Shown: one piece after another, positions 1-9,015 of the stretch | Position numbering within the stretch: position 1 is the stretch's first letter | Layout of the letters: every line of letters begins with the position of its first letter | Assembly: GCA_963805445.1 (NCBI GenBank) | Contig: CAWDUI010000012.1 | Span: 1 to 64,000, forward strand | Direction: 5' to 3' | Length of the DNA: 64,000 nucleotides | DNA from: JAENVT01 sp963805445 | Lineage (GTDB): Bacteria > Actinomycetota > Acidimicrobiia > Acidimicrobiales > Ilumatobacteraceae | Notes under the pieces: generated by a model | What the model saw: only the letters and a program-made list of their open reading frames with translations | Databases searched by the model: none | Told to the model about the DNA's origin: nothing | Position numbers and translations under genes: made by a program

Positions 1-516
1 TCACAGAAGGCAGCCCGGTTCGTGGCGTTCTGCGATGCCTTCGATCTGCCGATCCTCACCCTTGTCGACACGCCCGGCTTCTACCCCGGCAAGGACCTCG
101 AGTGGCGCGGCATGATCCGGCACGGCGCACAGCTGGTGTTCGCCTACGGGCGGGCCACGGTCCGCGCATCTGCGTGATCCTGCGCAAGAGCTACGGCGGG
201 GCGTACATCGTCATGGACTCCAAGACCATGGGCAACGACCTGTGCATCGCCTGGCCGTGGGCCGAGTTGGCAGTGATGGGCGCCGGTCAGGCTGCGGCGA
301 TCCTGCAGCGCAGGGCCACGCCCGAGGAGCGTGCAGCGTTCGAGGTCGACTATGCGCGAGCGGCTGCTGAACCCGTACATCGCCGCCGAGCGCGGCTACA
401 TCGACGGCGTCATCGATCCGGCCGAGACGCGCCAGGTGATCGCCGAAGCGCTGACCACGCTCATCGACAAGCGCGAGGCGCTGGTGTCGCGGCCGCACGA
501 CAACACGCCGTTGTAG
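1..516 (+). CDS. Acyl-CoA carboxylase carboxyltransferase (beta) subunit, 3' part, frameshifted
   Basis: This is the C-terminal part of a biotin-dependent acyl-CoA carboxylase beta subunit (propionyl/acetyl-CoA carboxylase type), which moves the carboxyl group from carboxybiotin to the acyl-CoA. Visible signatures are LVDTPGFYPG, the KSYGGAYIVM segment, WPWAELAVMGAGQA and the C-terminal NPYIAAERGYIDGVIDP, all in family order. The 5' part lies outside the window. The reading frame is broken twice: a base is missing near 164 (CC where CCC is expected, so the frame ends in TGA at 173-175) and one is added near 352. The two changes cancel and the last segment runs in frame to TAG at 514-516. Because the protein reads perfectly across both breaks, sequencing error is more likely than a pseudogene. 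Confidence 0.85.
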
Positions 517-521
517 CCACG

Positions 522-806
522 TCAGACGGTCACTCCACAACCCAAAGGTTTGCTCTCGACGTGCTCCACGTGACGTCGGCGACTACGAACTCGGCGGGTC
601 GAGGGGCGTAGTTGGACGAGGCGCCGAACGTTGACGGCGCCGAGCGCGAACTCCAGCGCAACGTTCGACCAGATCCCCAGCACGAGGTTGAAGGCCAGCA
701 GCGCGACACTCGACAACAGAGCGATCTGGCGAAGTCGGGCCGCACCCGTTTGGGCATAAGCAAGAAGAGCGAGCCCGGCCCCGACCCACCCGAGCAGCGT
801 GATCAT
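522..806 (-). CDS. Small two- to three-helix membrane protein
   Basis: A 94-residue hydrophobic protein with membrane segments around ITLLGWVGAGLALLAYAQTG and the following ALLSSVALLAFNLVLGIW stretch, then a basic arginine-rich tail. The pattern resembles small CBU_0592/YgjV-like membrane proteins of unknown function, but this is only a resemblance by eye. Three consecutive ATG codons lie at 812, 809 and 806; the purine-rich site GGAGGGAG (813-820) is spaced properly only for the one at 806, so that start was chosen. It converges on the carboxylase gene with a 5-base gap. The last 20 residues are strongly basic and may be out of frame, so the true C-terminus is uncertain. Confidence 0.5.
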   Translation of the reverse strand: MITLLGWVGAGLALLAYAQTGAARLRQIALLSSVALLAFNLVLGIWSNVALEFALGAVNVRRLVQLRPSTRRVRSRRRHVEHVESKPLGCGVTV

Positions 807-923
807 CATCATCTCCCTCCGCTCGCGCCGGAGGGCGCCAACACCGATCCAGACCCCCATCACCCCCGCTGGATACGGCCACCCTGCAGTGGATGTTTCA
901 GGACACCAACGACGCGACTGTGG

Positions 924-3900
924 TCAGGAAGGCTCGCTCGGGCGAGCCACCATCGGCAGGCCCAACAGCCGGCCGGCCTCGTCGCCGTGGACGGCTTCGG
1001 TGAAGAGAAATCCCTGCGCTTTGCGACACCCCATCTGGCGCAGGATTTCGAGCTGGCCCTCGGTCTCCACGCCCTGGGCGACCACATCGAATCCGAGGGA
1101 CTGGCCCATGTTGATCAAGCTCTGCACCAAGGTGACCGTGCGCTGATCGAACTCGAGGTCGCGGATGAACGTCCGGTCGATCTTGAGGGCCTGGATCGGG
1201 AACCAGCGCAGGGCGTTGATGGCCGATGCGCCCGCGCCGACGCCATCGATCTGCACACCGATCCCCTGGGCGTGGAGGTCGGCGATGATCAGCGCTGCAG
1301 CGTCAGGCTGGCGCAGGATCATGCTCTCGGTGATCTCGATCGTCAGGTTGGCCGGTACCAGTCCGTGGTCTCGGAGGCATTCCAGAACGAAGACCCGTAG
1401 CCCCGGCTCCAACAACTCACGATGCGAGAGGTTGATGCTGACATTGACCGTGCTGGCGAACGAACGCTGCCAGTCGGTGATCTGGCGGCACACCTGATCG
1501 ATGACCCACCGGCCGAGGCTGGCGATCAATCCGATCTCCTGCAGATCTGACAGGAACTCGCCGGGCCCGAGCAGGCCGCGGCGAGGATGGTTCCAGCGAA
1601 CCAGCGCTTCGAAGCGGTCCGTGGTGTCGTCCGCGTCGAGCCCGACGATCGGCTGATACCGAATCTCGAACTCGTTGCGCTGCACGCCTTGGCGGATCTC
1701 GGATTGCAGCTCCATGCGGGCGATCACATCGGCGCGCATGCCGACGTCGAAGACGGCGAACGAACCACGGTTGCGAGACTTGGCGTGATACATGGCGATG
1801 TCTGCGTCGCGCAGCACGTCTTCGGCATTCGTGTAGCCACCGTCGCTGGTGGCGACTCCGACACTGGCCGTCACGGCGACACGATGGCCGTCGACCTCGA
1901 TCGGTTGGGAAAGGCTGGCCTGCATCCGCTCCACGATCTGCGTCACGGCGCTCGGCACGAGGTTGTGGAGCAGCAGCGCGAACTCGTCTCCGCCGAATCG
2001 CGCCGCGAGATCGGTTGGCCGGAGGCCACTGAGCAGCCGGTGACCCACCTGCGTCAGCAGCCGATCACCGGCGAGGTGTCCGAACGAGTCGTTGACCAGC
2101 TTGAAGCCGTCGAGGTCGAGAAACAGGACGGCGAAGCGGAGACCTGTTGAAGCGCGCTCGTCGTTGATCGCGAAGTTCAACCGCTCGAGGAACAGCTTCC
2201 GGTTGGGGAGTCCGGTGACCTCGTCGTACAGGGCCCATTGCCGCAGGCGCTCTTCCAACTGCTTTCGCGGCTCGCTGTCGTGGATCGATCCGACCATGCG
2301 GAGCGCTGGCCCCTCTTCGGGACCGACCGGGAGCGCTCGACAGGTGAGGCACCGATAGCTGCCGTCAGCGGACAGCACGCGGTGCTGGAATGCGACGGGC
2401 TCGGGGTGACCGTCGATCGCTCCAGCGATCAAGCGGCGAACGCGATCGAGGTCGTCGGGGTGAATGGCATCGAACCACACCGACGTCGCGGCGTTGTCGC
2501 CGCGGTACGGGTGGCCGAGCAGTTCCATGCACCGACCGGAGTAGTAGATGTTGCCCGTCGTGAGGTCCCAATCCCACAATCCGTCGTTGGTCGCTTCGGC
2601 CCACAGGCCGTACCGCTCCTCGCTGATCCGCACGTTCTCGACGAGGTTCTGCTGCTCGAGCGCGGCCGTCAGCAGGGCCGCCCACTGGTTGTGCGTCTCG
2701 CGTCCGTTCGTGGAGAGCGCATCGACCTCACCCGACACCGCCAGCAACCCGAAGTCGAGGCCACGGGCCTTGACGGGCACGACGATGGTCACCTCGTTGA
2801 GCCGGGCATCGGCGCAATCGATGAGGCTGGTCGGCGGGAACTGCTCGACGGTGCACCTGGTGCCGACGAGGCTCGGCAATGCCTGGTCGGGATCGTGCAC
2901 ACCGACGAGCCGCAAGCGACTCGCTGACGGCTCGCCATCCCAGAGCGCCAGACATGCGCCGCGCACCGCCGTCGCGGCAAGCCAATGCAACTCCTGTGGG
3001 TCCGCCCGCTCGCGGTCGAGGAGTTGCATGCTGATCTGATACTGCTCGCGCATCGACTGCTCGCGCAGCGTGCTGCGGTCGAAGCGCATCTTCGCTTCGT
3101 CACGCCAGAATCGAATCTTGGCGTCGGCCGGCAGCGATGCGTCGTCGTCCGGGCAACCACATGAACCGCGTGGGATGAAGTGTGATGGCGACAGGTGGAC
3201 GCCCGGCTCCACGTCGTCGCCGCGCAGAAGCGCCAACACGAGGCGAGCGGCGGAGGCGCCGATCTCGTCGTACGGTTGTGACACCGTCGACAGTGTCGGA
3301 CTCGTGTGTGCGCCGGCCTCCAGACCGTCGAAGCCAACGAGGGCGAGATCACCGGGCACCGAAACGCCGAGGTCGGACAGCTGTTCGAGGCACCCGATCG
3401 CGTTGCGGTCGGTCGCCAGGACCAGCGCCGTGACAGGCATTCCGGCTGCCACGATCTGCTGAGCGACATCGCGACCGCCGAGCTCTCCGTTGTCGAACGC
3501 GTCGAAGAACCACTTCTCGTCGGGTTCGACGCCGTGGGCCAGCATCGCTGCCTGATACGCAGCATGACGGGCGCGCATGTCGGGCTGGATGAGGTTCGCC
3601 GCGTATCCGATTCTCGTGTGACCGTGTGTGAAGAGGTGATCGACGGCGTCGGTCACACCTTTGGCGTTGTCGGGAGTGGCCGATGGCGCGGCGAAACCCT
3701 CGACCTCGTCGCTCGCCAGGACAATGGGCTTGCCGGCAGCACGAAGGCGATACAGAAAATTGCGGTGGGTGGCCGTGGCGATCGAGACGACACCATCGAT
3801 GTGATCCCACGCCGTCGGAGTCGCGAAGTCGGGAGCCGAGACGACCTCGTCGCTGCCGAGGCCGGCATCGAGGGTCTGGATCAAGACGACGTGCCCATCC

Positions 3901-3998
3901 GCCGCGGCCACCTCACGGGCGATGCCTGCGACGATCATGCCGTAGTAGAACCCGCCCGTCACAGGGGAGAGCACCCCAATGATGATCGGTTTGGACAC
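924..3998 (-). CDS. Diguanylate cyclase with LacI-like sensor, PAS, GGDEF and degenerate EAL domains
   Basis: A 1024-residue cytoplasmic signalling protein. Residues 1-280 resemble the ligand-binding half of LacI-family regulators but lack the DNA-binding helices, so this part probably senses a small molecule. A PAS domain follows at about 455-585. The GGDEF domain (590-755) is complete: DEVTGLPNR, FLDLDGF and GGDEF at 669-673, plus an inhibitory I-site RPTD at 660-663 exactly five residues upstream. The EAL domain (770-1005) keeps E797, N856, E888, D918 and K939, but the second Asp of the DDFGTG loop is Gly919 and the Glu of AEGVE is Gln975. I infer an active, feedback-inhibited c-di-GMP synthase with an impaired phosphodiesterase half. 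The start is GTG with a weak ribosome site. It is divergent from gltA. Confidence 0.9.
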   Translation of the reverse strand: MSKPIIIGVLSPVTGGFYYGMIVAGIAREVAAADGHVVLIQTLDAGLGSDEVVSAPDFATPTAWDHIDGVVSIATATHRNFLYRLRAAGKPIVLASDEVEGFAAPSATPDNAKGVTDAVDHLFTHGHTRIGYAANLIQPDMRARHAAYQAAMLAHGVEPDEKWFFDAFDNGELGGRDVAQQIVAAGMPVTALVLATDRNAIGCLEQLSDLGVSVPGDLALVGFDGLEAGAHTSPTLSTVSQPYDEIGASAARLVLALLRGDDVEPGVHLSPSHFIPRGSCGCPDDDASLPADAKIRFWRDEAKMRFDRSTLREQSMREQYQISMQLLDRERADPQELHWLAATAVRGACLALWDGEPSASRLRLVGVHDPDQALPSLVGTRCTVEQFPPTSLIDCADARLNEVTIVVPVKARGLDFGLLAVSGEVDALSTNGRETHNQWAALLTAALEQQNLVENVRISEERYGLWAEATNDGLWDWDLTTGNIYYSGRCMELLGHPYRGDNAATSVWFDAIHPDDLDRVRRLIAGAIDGHPEPVAFQHRVLSADGSYRCLTCRALPVGPEEGPALRMVGSIHDSEPRKQLEERLRQWALYDEVTGLPNRKLFLERLNFAINDERASTGLRFAVLFLDLDGFKLVNDSFGHLAGDRLLTQVGHRLLSGLRPTDLAARFGGDEFALLLHNLVPSAVTQIVERMQASLSQPIEVDGHRVAVTASVGVATSDGGYTNAEDVLRDADIAMYHAKSRNRGSFAVFDVGMRADVIARMELQSEIRQGVQRNEFEIRYQPIVGLDADDTTDRFEALVRWNHPRRGLLGPGEFLSDLQEIGLIASLGRWVIDQVCRQITDWQRSFASTVNVSINLSHRELLEPGLRVFVLECLRDHGLVPANLTIEITESMILRQPDAAALIIADLHAQGIGVQIDGVGAGASAINALRWFPIQALKIDRTFIRDLEFDQRTVTLVQSLINMGQSLGFDVVAQGVETEGQLEILRQMGCRKAQGFLFTEAVHGDEAGRLLGLPMVARPSEPS

Positions 3999-4100
3999 CC
4001 TGAGAGCTTACGCCCGTAATGCAGTGTGAGGTTTCGCCACGGGTAGTCTCGCGAGAGGGACAAGCCCCTGATCCACCATCCGTGTCACAGAGGGAACCAC

Positions 4101-5369
4101 ATGCCCGACACCATCACCATCATCGACGATCGCACCGGCAAGCAGGTGACCGTGCCGATCACCGACAACGTCTTTCCTGCCAGTGCAGTGCGCGAGCTCG
4201 ATCCCTCACTGTTCATCTATGACCCTGCATTCATGCAGACGGCGGCATGTCAGAGCGCGATCACCTATCTCGATGGCGAGGCAGGCATCCTCCGGTATCG
4301 CGGGTATCCCATCGAGCAACTTGCCGAACACAGCACCTACCTCGAAGTCGCCTACCTGTTGCTCAACGGGGAGTTGCCGAACGCCGCACAGCTCCAACAG
4401 TGGAAGCACGATGTCACCAACCACACGTTCATCCACGAGAACATGCGCAAGCGATTCGTCGACGGCTTCCACTACGACGCCCACCCGATGGGCATGCTCG
4501 TCAGCTCGATCGCCGCACTCGGCACGTTCTACAACGATGCGAAAGACATCCACGACCAGGGCAACCGCGACAAGCAGATCCTGCGACTGATCGCCAAGAT
4601 GCCGACCCTCGCGGCCATGTGCTACCGGTTCTCGGTCGGCTTGCCGTTCGTCTATCCCGACAACAACCTGAGCTTCCCCGCCAACTTCTTGAACATGATG
4701 TGGAAGATCGGTTCATATGAGGTGGATCCTCGACTCGAGCGAGCGATGGATGTGCTGTTCATCCTCCACGCCGACCACGAACAGAACTGCGGCACGACGG
4801 CGATGCGCGTCGTCGGGTCCAGCCAGGCCGATCCGTACTCGGCGGCGGCGTCGGCGGCATCGGCGCTCTACGGTCCGCTGCACGGCGGCGCCAACGAACA
4901 GGTGGTGCGCATGCTCACCGACATCGGGTCGATGGACCAGGTGCCGGCATTCCTCGACGAGGTCAAAGCCGGCACGGGCAACCGCCTGATGGGCTTCGGG
5001 CACCGGGTGTACAAGAACTACGACCCGCGTGCGACGATCATCAAGAAGACCGCGTACGACGTGTTCGAGGTGACGGGCAAGAATCCGTTGCTCGACATCG
5101 CTCTGAAGCTCGAAGAGGTCGCCCTCAGCGATGACTACTTCACGAGCCGCAAGCTGTACCCCAACGTCGACTTCTACTCCGGCCTCATCTATCAGGCGCT
5201 CGGCTTTCCGGTGGCGATGTTCACCGTGCTGTTCGCCATCCCCCGCACCGCCGGCTGGTTGGCGCACTGGCAGGAGCTGCTGGGCGACAAGGACCAGAAG
5301 ATCAGCCGACCGCGCCAGTGGTACACCGGAACCGGTGTGCGCGATTACGTGCCGATGTCGAGCCGCTGA
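4101..5369 (+). CDS. gltA: Citrate synthase
   Basis: Condenses acetyl-CoA and oxaloacetate to citrate, the entry step of the TCA cycle. The 422-residue length is typical of the hexameric bacterial type. The three catalytic residues are visible: His261 in PLHGGANE, His301 in GFGHRVYKN and Asp357 in NVDFYSG; the family segment HADHEQNCGTT lies at 223-233. The start ATG follows the site GAGGGAACCAC. It is transcribed away from the GGDEF/EAL gene, sharing a 102-base upstream region, and is followed 107 bases later by the response-regulator operon. Nothing is broken in this gene. Confidence 0.97.
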   Translation: MPDTITIIDDRTGKQVTVPITDNVFPASAVRELDPSLFIYDPAFMQTAACQSAITYLDGEAGILRYRGYPIEQLAEHSTYLEVAYLLLNGELPNAAQLQQWKHDVTNHTFIHENMRKRFVDGFHYDAHPMGMLVSSIAALGTFYNDAKDIHDQGNRDKQILRLIAKMPTLAAMCYRFSVGLPFVYPDNNLSFPANFLNMMWKIGSYEVDPRLERAMDVLFILHADHEQNCGTTAMRVVGSSQADPYSAAASAASALYGPLHGGANEQVVRMLTDIGSMDQVPAFLDEVKAGTGNRLMGFGHRVYKNYDPRATIIKKTAYDVFEVTGKNPLLDIALKLEEVALSDDYFTSRKLYPNVDFYSGLIYQALGFPVAMFTVLFAIPRTAGWLAHWQELLGDKDQKISRPRQWYTGTGVRDYVPMSSR

Positions 5370-5476
5370 AGACGGCCGTAACAGCCTCTCTTCGCGCCGC
5401 CCAGAGAATCGAAACATCCGAGAAACTCACGACAGCTGCCATTTCCACCACCCTGCAGCATCCGTATGGTGAACAT

Positions 5477-6166
5477 GTGAACAACAGCGCCGCGCGGATC
5501 CTCGTCGTCGATGACGAACCGACCGTGCGCGAGGTAGTCGTTCAGTACCTGCAACGCGATGGGTACGTCGTACAGGAGCTCGATCGTGGCGACCTGGTCG
5601 CCGAGACGGTCACGACGTTCCATCCCGATCTCATCGTGCTCGACATCATGTTGCCCGGTCTCTCCGGGCTCGAGGTCCTGCGGGCGATCGGCCCCGACAA
5701 GATCCCCGTGATCATGCTGACGGCACGGGTGGAGGAGGCCGACCGAGTGCTTGGCTTGGAGCTCGGTGCCGACGACTACGTCACCAAGCCATTCTCACCA
5801 CGCGAATTGGTGGCCCGCGTTCGCACCGTGCTGCGCCGTGCTCAGCCGTCGACCGGTGTCTCCGAGGCACTGCGCTTCGACGGCCTCGTCATCGATCGGT
5901 CGTCGCGCGAGATCACTCTCGACGAGCACGTCGTTTCGCTGACGGCGAAGGAGTTCGATCTGTTGACATATCTCGCCGCGAGCCCACGTCAGGTGTTCTC
6001 GCGTAGCCAACTGTTGCATGACGTGTGGGATTCGTCGCCCGAGTACCAGGACCCAGCGACGGTGACCGTGCACGTACGGCGCCTTCGCCACAAGATCGAG
6101 GTCGATCCGGAGAACCCCCGCTGGATCACGACGGTCTGGGGCGTCGGCTATCGGTTCGAGCCATGA
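5477..6166 (+). CDS. OmpR/PhoB-family response regulator
   Basis: A 229-residue DNA-binding response regulator. The receiver domain (about 7-120) has the acidic pair in VVDDE, phospho-acceptor Asp56 in IVLDIMLPG, Thr82 and Lys104 in TKPF. The C-terminal winged helix (about 135-228) ends with VWGVGYRFEP, typical of the OmpR class. The chosen start is GTG at 5477, because the receiver fold begins just after it; the open frame upstream has no domain content. Its stop codon overlaps the start of the kinase gene (ATGA), so the two are translationally coupled. With the kinase and the molybdoenzyme it forms a three-gene operon. Confidence 0.93.
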   Translation: MNNSAARILVVDDEPTVREVVVQYLQRDGYVVQELDRGDLVAETVTTFHPDLIVLDIMLPGLSGLEVLRAIGPDKIPVIMLTARVEEADRVLGLELGADDYVTKPFSPRELVARVRTVLRRAQPSTGVSEALRFDGLVIDRSSREITLDEHVVSLTAKEFDLLTYLAASPRQVFSRSQLLHDVWDSSPEYQDPATVTVHVRRLRHKIEVDPENPRWITTVWGVGYRFEP

Positions 6167-7362
6167 GTTGGCGACTGATCGCCTGGCTCGGTGGGATCTT
6201 CGTCGCGGCCATGGTGTTCGCCGAAGTCCTCTTGCGTCCGCCCAACAGCGACGAGCGTTGGCACCTCATGGTGATCCTGGGCGCTCCGGCGCTGATCACT
6301 GCCATCCTCGTGCCACTGCTCGGCCGGTGGGTCTCGACACGAACGAGCGTCGCCGGAACCGCGTTGCTGGTCGGCCTGTGCTCGTTGACGCTGGGTGCGG
6401 CCTCGACCTCCGCGGCATCGAACGCGATGTTCCTGTCGTCGCACGACTACCGCTTGTTCCTCGTCGTGCTCGCACTGTCGAGTGGCATCGCCTTGGCGGT
6501 CGGGTCCCACCTCACCCGACCGCTGGCGACCGACATCGCCCGCCTGGGTGAGGTCGCCGAGCGGGTTGCCGCCGGTGATTTCACCGCACGCACCGGTGTG
6601 GTGCGCCGCGACGAGGTCGGCCGCACAGCGCGAGCCGTCGACTCGATGGTGATTGCGCTCGACGACGCCGCAGCCGAACGAACGCGGGCGGCCACCGCCC
6701 GGCAGCTGATGTTCACCAGCATCGGTCACGATCTACGCACTCCTCTGTCGGCGCTGCGCGCCGCCGTCGAGAGCTTGCAGGACGGCCTGGCCCCGGACCC
6801 GAATCGCTACTACGGCATCATCGGCGGACAACTCGACAACATCGAAGGCCTGCTCGACCAGTTCGTCGAATACGCCAGGATCGAGAGCGGGCACAGCAAT
6901 CGTGAGCGCACGACCGTGTCGATCGCCGAACTTGCCCACGAAGCCGTCGAAGCCCTGTCACCCGTTGCCCACCGGCTCGACGTCGACGTGCGTCTCGAAT
7001 CCGACGGACCCGCCGTCGTTGTCGCCAGCACCACCGACCTGTCGCGAGTGCTGCGCAATCTTCTGGAGAACGCCATTCGCCACAGTCCGTCGGGCAAGGC
7101 GGTCAACATCGACGTGCGGACCGGCCACGACATCGAGGTGGCGGTCCACGACGATGGCCCCGGCTTTCCGGACGACTTTCGCGACCAGGCGTTCGAACCA
7201 TTCACACGCGCCGATCCAGCCCGCAACACACGCACCGGCCACACGGGCCTTGGCCTGGCGATCGCCCGCGCCCTCGTCGAGTCACACGGTGGACGCATCT
7301 GGTTGGCCACCGGCACCGGTGGCGACGTGCGCTTCTCGATCCCGCGAAAGGAACCGGCATGA
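6163..7362 (+). CDS. HAMP-type sensor histidine kinase
   Basis: A 399-residue membrane kinase partnering the preceding response regulator. Hydrophobic segments lie at about 5-22, 36-55, 63-80 and 98-115, so there is almost no extracytoplasmic loop; sensing may occur within the membrane. A HAMP linker (about 117-170) leads to the H-box SIGHDLRTPLSALR with phospho-acceptor His189. The ATPase half shows the N box NLLENAIRHSP, the G1 box DDGPGFP and the G2 box GLGLAIA, all intact. The ATG overlaps the upstream stop by four bases, and its own stop overlaps the ATG of the next gene (ATGA at 7359-7362). This arrangement implies coordinated expression of signalling proteins and oxidoreductase. Confidence 0.93.
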   Translation: MSWRLIAWLGGIFVAAMVFAEVLLRPPNSDERWHLMVILGAPALITAILVPLLGRWVSTRTSVAGTALLVGLCSLTLGAASTSAASNAMFLSSHDYRLFLVVLALSSGIALAVGSHLTRPLATDIARLGEVAERVAAGDFTARTGVVRRDEVGRTARAVDSMVIALDDAAAERTRAATARQLMFTSIGHDLRTPLSALRAAVESLQDGLAPDPNRYYGIIGGQLDNIEGLLDQFVEYARIESGHSNRERTTVSIAELAHEAVEALSPVAHRLDVDVRLESDGPAVVVASTTDLSRVLRNLLENAIRHSPSGKAVNIDVRTGHDIEVAVHDDGPGFPDDFRDQAFEPFTRADPARNTRTGHTGLGLAIARALVESHGGRIWLATGTGGDVRFSIPRKEPA

Positions 7363-8942
7363 CTGAATCAGCGGATGTCCTCCCCCGGCGCGAGGCGATG
7401 CCTCCCCTGTACGGCACATCGGCCGGACTCGTGGCCGGCGCGGTCGCGGTCACCACAGGAATGCTCGTCGCCGGGATCCTCGACGTGGTGTCACCGATCG
7501 ATGCGGTCGGCAGCGAGTTCATCGACCGAGTGCCGCCGTGGTTGAAGGAGCTGGCAATTCAATGGTTCGGGACCAGCGACAAGTTGGCGCTGCGCACCGG
7601 AATCATCGTCGTGCTGGCAATCGCCTCGTTGATCGTCGGCTTCCTCGCCGTTCGTCGCAAGATCGTCGGTCTGATCGGCATCGGCCTGTTCGGCGTGATC
7701 GGCGCACTGGCGGCGTGGCACCGACCGGGAGAGTCGGCGGCCGCGGCGCTGCCGTCGCTGCTCGGTGCGTTCGGCGGGATCGCCGTGCTGTCGTGGCTGC
7801 TCGACCCGAAGGTGCCACGCCGAATCGAGACACCCGGTCCTTCACGGGTGCCGCTCGGATGGGACCGGCGACGCTTCCTCGTGTCGACAGGCTCGGCCGC
7901 CGCCGCCGCAGTCGTCGCCGGTGGCATCGCCCAGGTGGTCGAACGCAGACGCGTCCAGTCGATCCGCGACGCCATACCCGACACCCTGCCCCCGGCGGCC
8001 GGACCATCAGGCAGCATCAGTCCGACGACGGTCGCAGTACCGGCCGACGCAACGGTGAGCCCGGTCACACCGTTCATCACGCCCAACGGCGACTTCTACC
8101 GCATCGACACCGCCCTGTCGTTTCCGCGCATCAACCTGTCGAGCTGGAAGGTCGAGATCCGCGGAATGGTCAACAAGCCGCTGACATTGACGTACGCCGA
8201 TCTCCTCGCCCGTCCGCAGGTCGAGCGCATCGTCACGTTGTGTTGCGTGTCGAATGAGGTTGGCGGCGAATACATCTCCAACGCCTCGTTCCAAGGTGTC
8301 ATGCTCGCCGACTTGCTCAACGAGGCGGGTGTGCAGAGCGACGCCGAGCAGGTGTTCAGCACCAGCCTCGATGGATGGACATGCGGATTCCCGGTCTCCG
8401 TCGCGCTCGACGGTCGCGACGCCATGATCGCCGTCGGGATGAACGGCGAGGCGCTGCCGCTCGAGCACGGCTTCCCCGCCCGCCTCGTGATCCCGGGCCT
8501 CTACGGGTATGTGAGCGCGACCAAATGGCTGAGCAAGATCGAGTTGAACCGCTGGGATGACGCCGAGGGCTTCTGGGTCCCGCGCGGTTGGGCCCGCGAC
8601 GCACCGATCAAGACGCAGTCGCGCATCGACGTGCCGCGCAGCGGCGAGAAGGTGAAGGCGGGCAGCGCCAAGATCGCCGGCATCGCCTGGGCTCAGCATC
8701 GCGGCATCGACAAGGTCGAGGTCAGGATCAACGATGGCGAGTGGCAACCTGCTCGCCTGGGCAACGACGTCACCGACGATGCGTGGCGGCAATGGGTGCT
8801 CGACTGGGACGCGACCCCGGGCAAGTACACGATCCAGGTCCGCGCCACCGACAAGAACGGCGACACACAGACGTCCGACGTCGCCCCGCCTGATCCGGAT
8901 GGCGCCACCGGATATCACACCCGCACCGTCAAGGTCGTCTGA
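7359..8942 (+). CDS. Membrane-anchored molybdopterin oxidoreductase of the sulfite-oxidase fold
   Basis: A 527-residue protein with a hydrophobic N-terminal half carrying about four membrane segments (about 20-42, 80-97, 102-120, 128-147), then an internal twin-arginine-like stretch DRRRFLVSTGS (169-179) with a hydrophobic alanine-rich core, and a molybdopterin domain from about 240. The expected cofactor cysteine lies in TLCCVSNEVGG (Cys295/Cys296), and FPARLVIPGLYG is a typical sulfite-oxidase-fold segment. A C-terminal dimerisation-type domain (about 405-525) follows. The substrate is unknown; sulfite, nitrate or protein methionine sulfoxide are possibilities in this superfamily. I infer that the catalytic domain is outside the membrane. 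It is the last gene of the two-component operon. Confidence 0.9.
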   Translation: MTESADVLPRREAMPPLYGTSAGLVAGAVAVTTGMLVAGILDVVSPIDAVGSEFIDRVPPWLKELAIQWFGTSDKLALRTGIIVVLAIASLIVGFLAVRRKIVGLIGIGLFGVIGALAAWHRPGESAAAALPSLLGAFGGIAVLSWLLDPKVPRRIETPGPSRVPLGWDRRRFLVSTGSAAAAAVVAGGIAQVVERRRVQSIRDAIPDTLPPAAGPSGSISPTTVAVPADATVSPVTPFITPNGDFYRIDTALSFPRINLSSWKVEIRGMVNKPLTLTYADLLARPQVERIVTLCCVSNEVGGEYISNASFQGVMLADLLNEAGVQSDAEQVFSTSLDGWTCGFPVSVALDGRDAMIAVGMNGEALPLEHGFPARLVIPGLYGYVSATKWLSKIELNRWDDAEGFWVPRGWARDAPIKTQSRIDVPRSGEKVKAGSAKIAGIAWAQHRGIDKVEVRINDGEWQPARLGNDVTDDAWRQWVLDWDATPGKYTIQVRATDKNGDTQTSDVAPPDPDGATGYHTRTVKVV

Positions 8943-8975
8943 CCGCCCGATCCATCACAGCGTTTGACGGCGCAC

Positions 8976-8990
8976 GCCCCGCATCGGGGC
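8976..8990. terminator. GC hairpin between convergent genes
   Basis: A perfect 6-bp stem, GCCCCG/CGGGGC, with loop CAT lies in the 73-base gap between the convergent molybdoenzyme and quinone oxidoreductase genes. There is no following T-run, so an intrinsic terminator is only plausible. Confidence 0.4.
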
Positions 8991-9015
8991 CGCAACTCAC
9001 AAACGCCGGGTTCGC

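Noticed and set aside
612..1400. Long open frame on the plus strand opposite the GGDEF/EAL gene
   Set aside because: It is Arg/His/Asp-rich antisense shadow of the EAL coding sequence with no domain; the minus-strand gene is certain.
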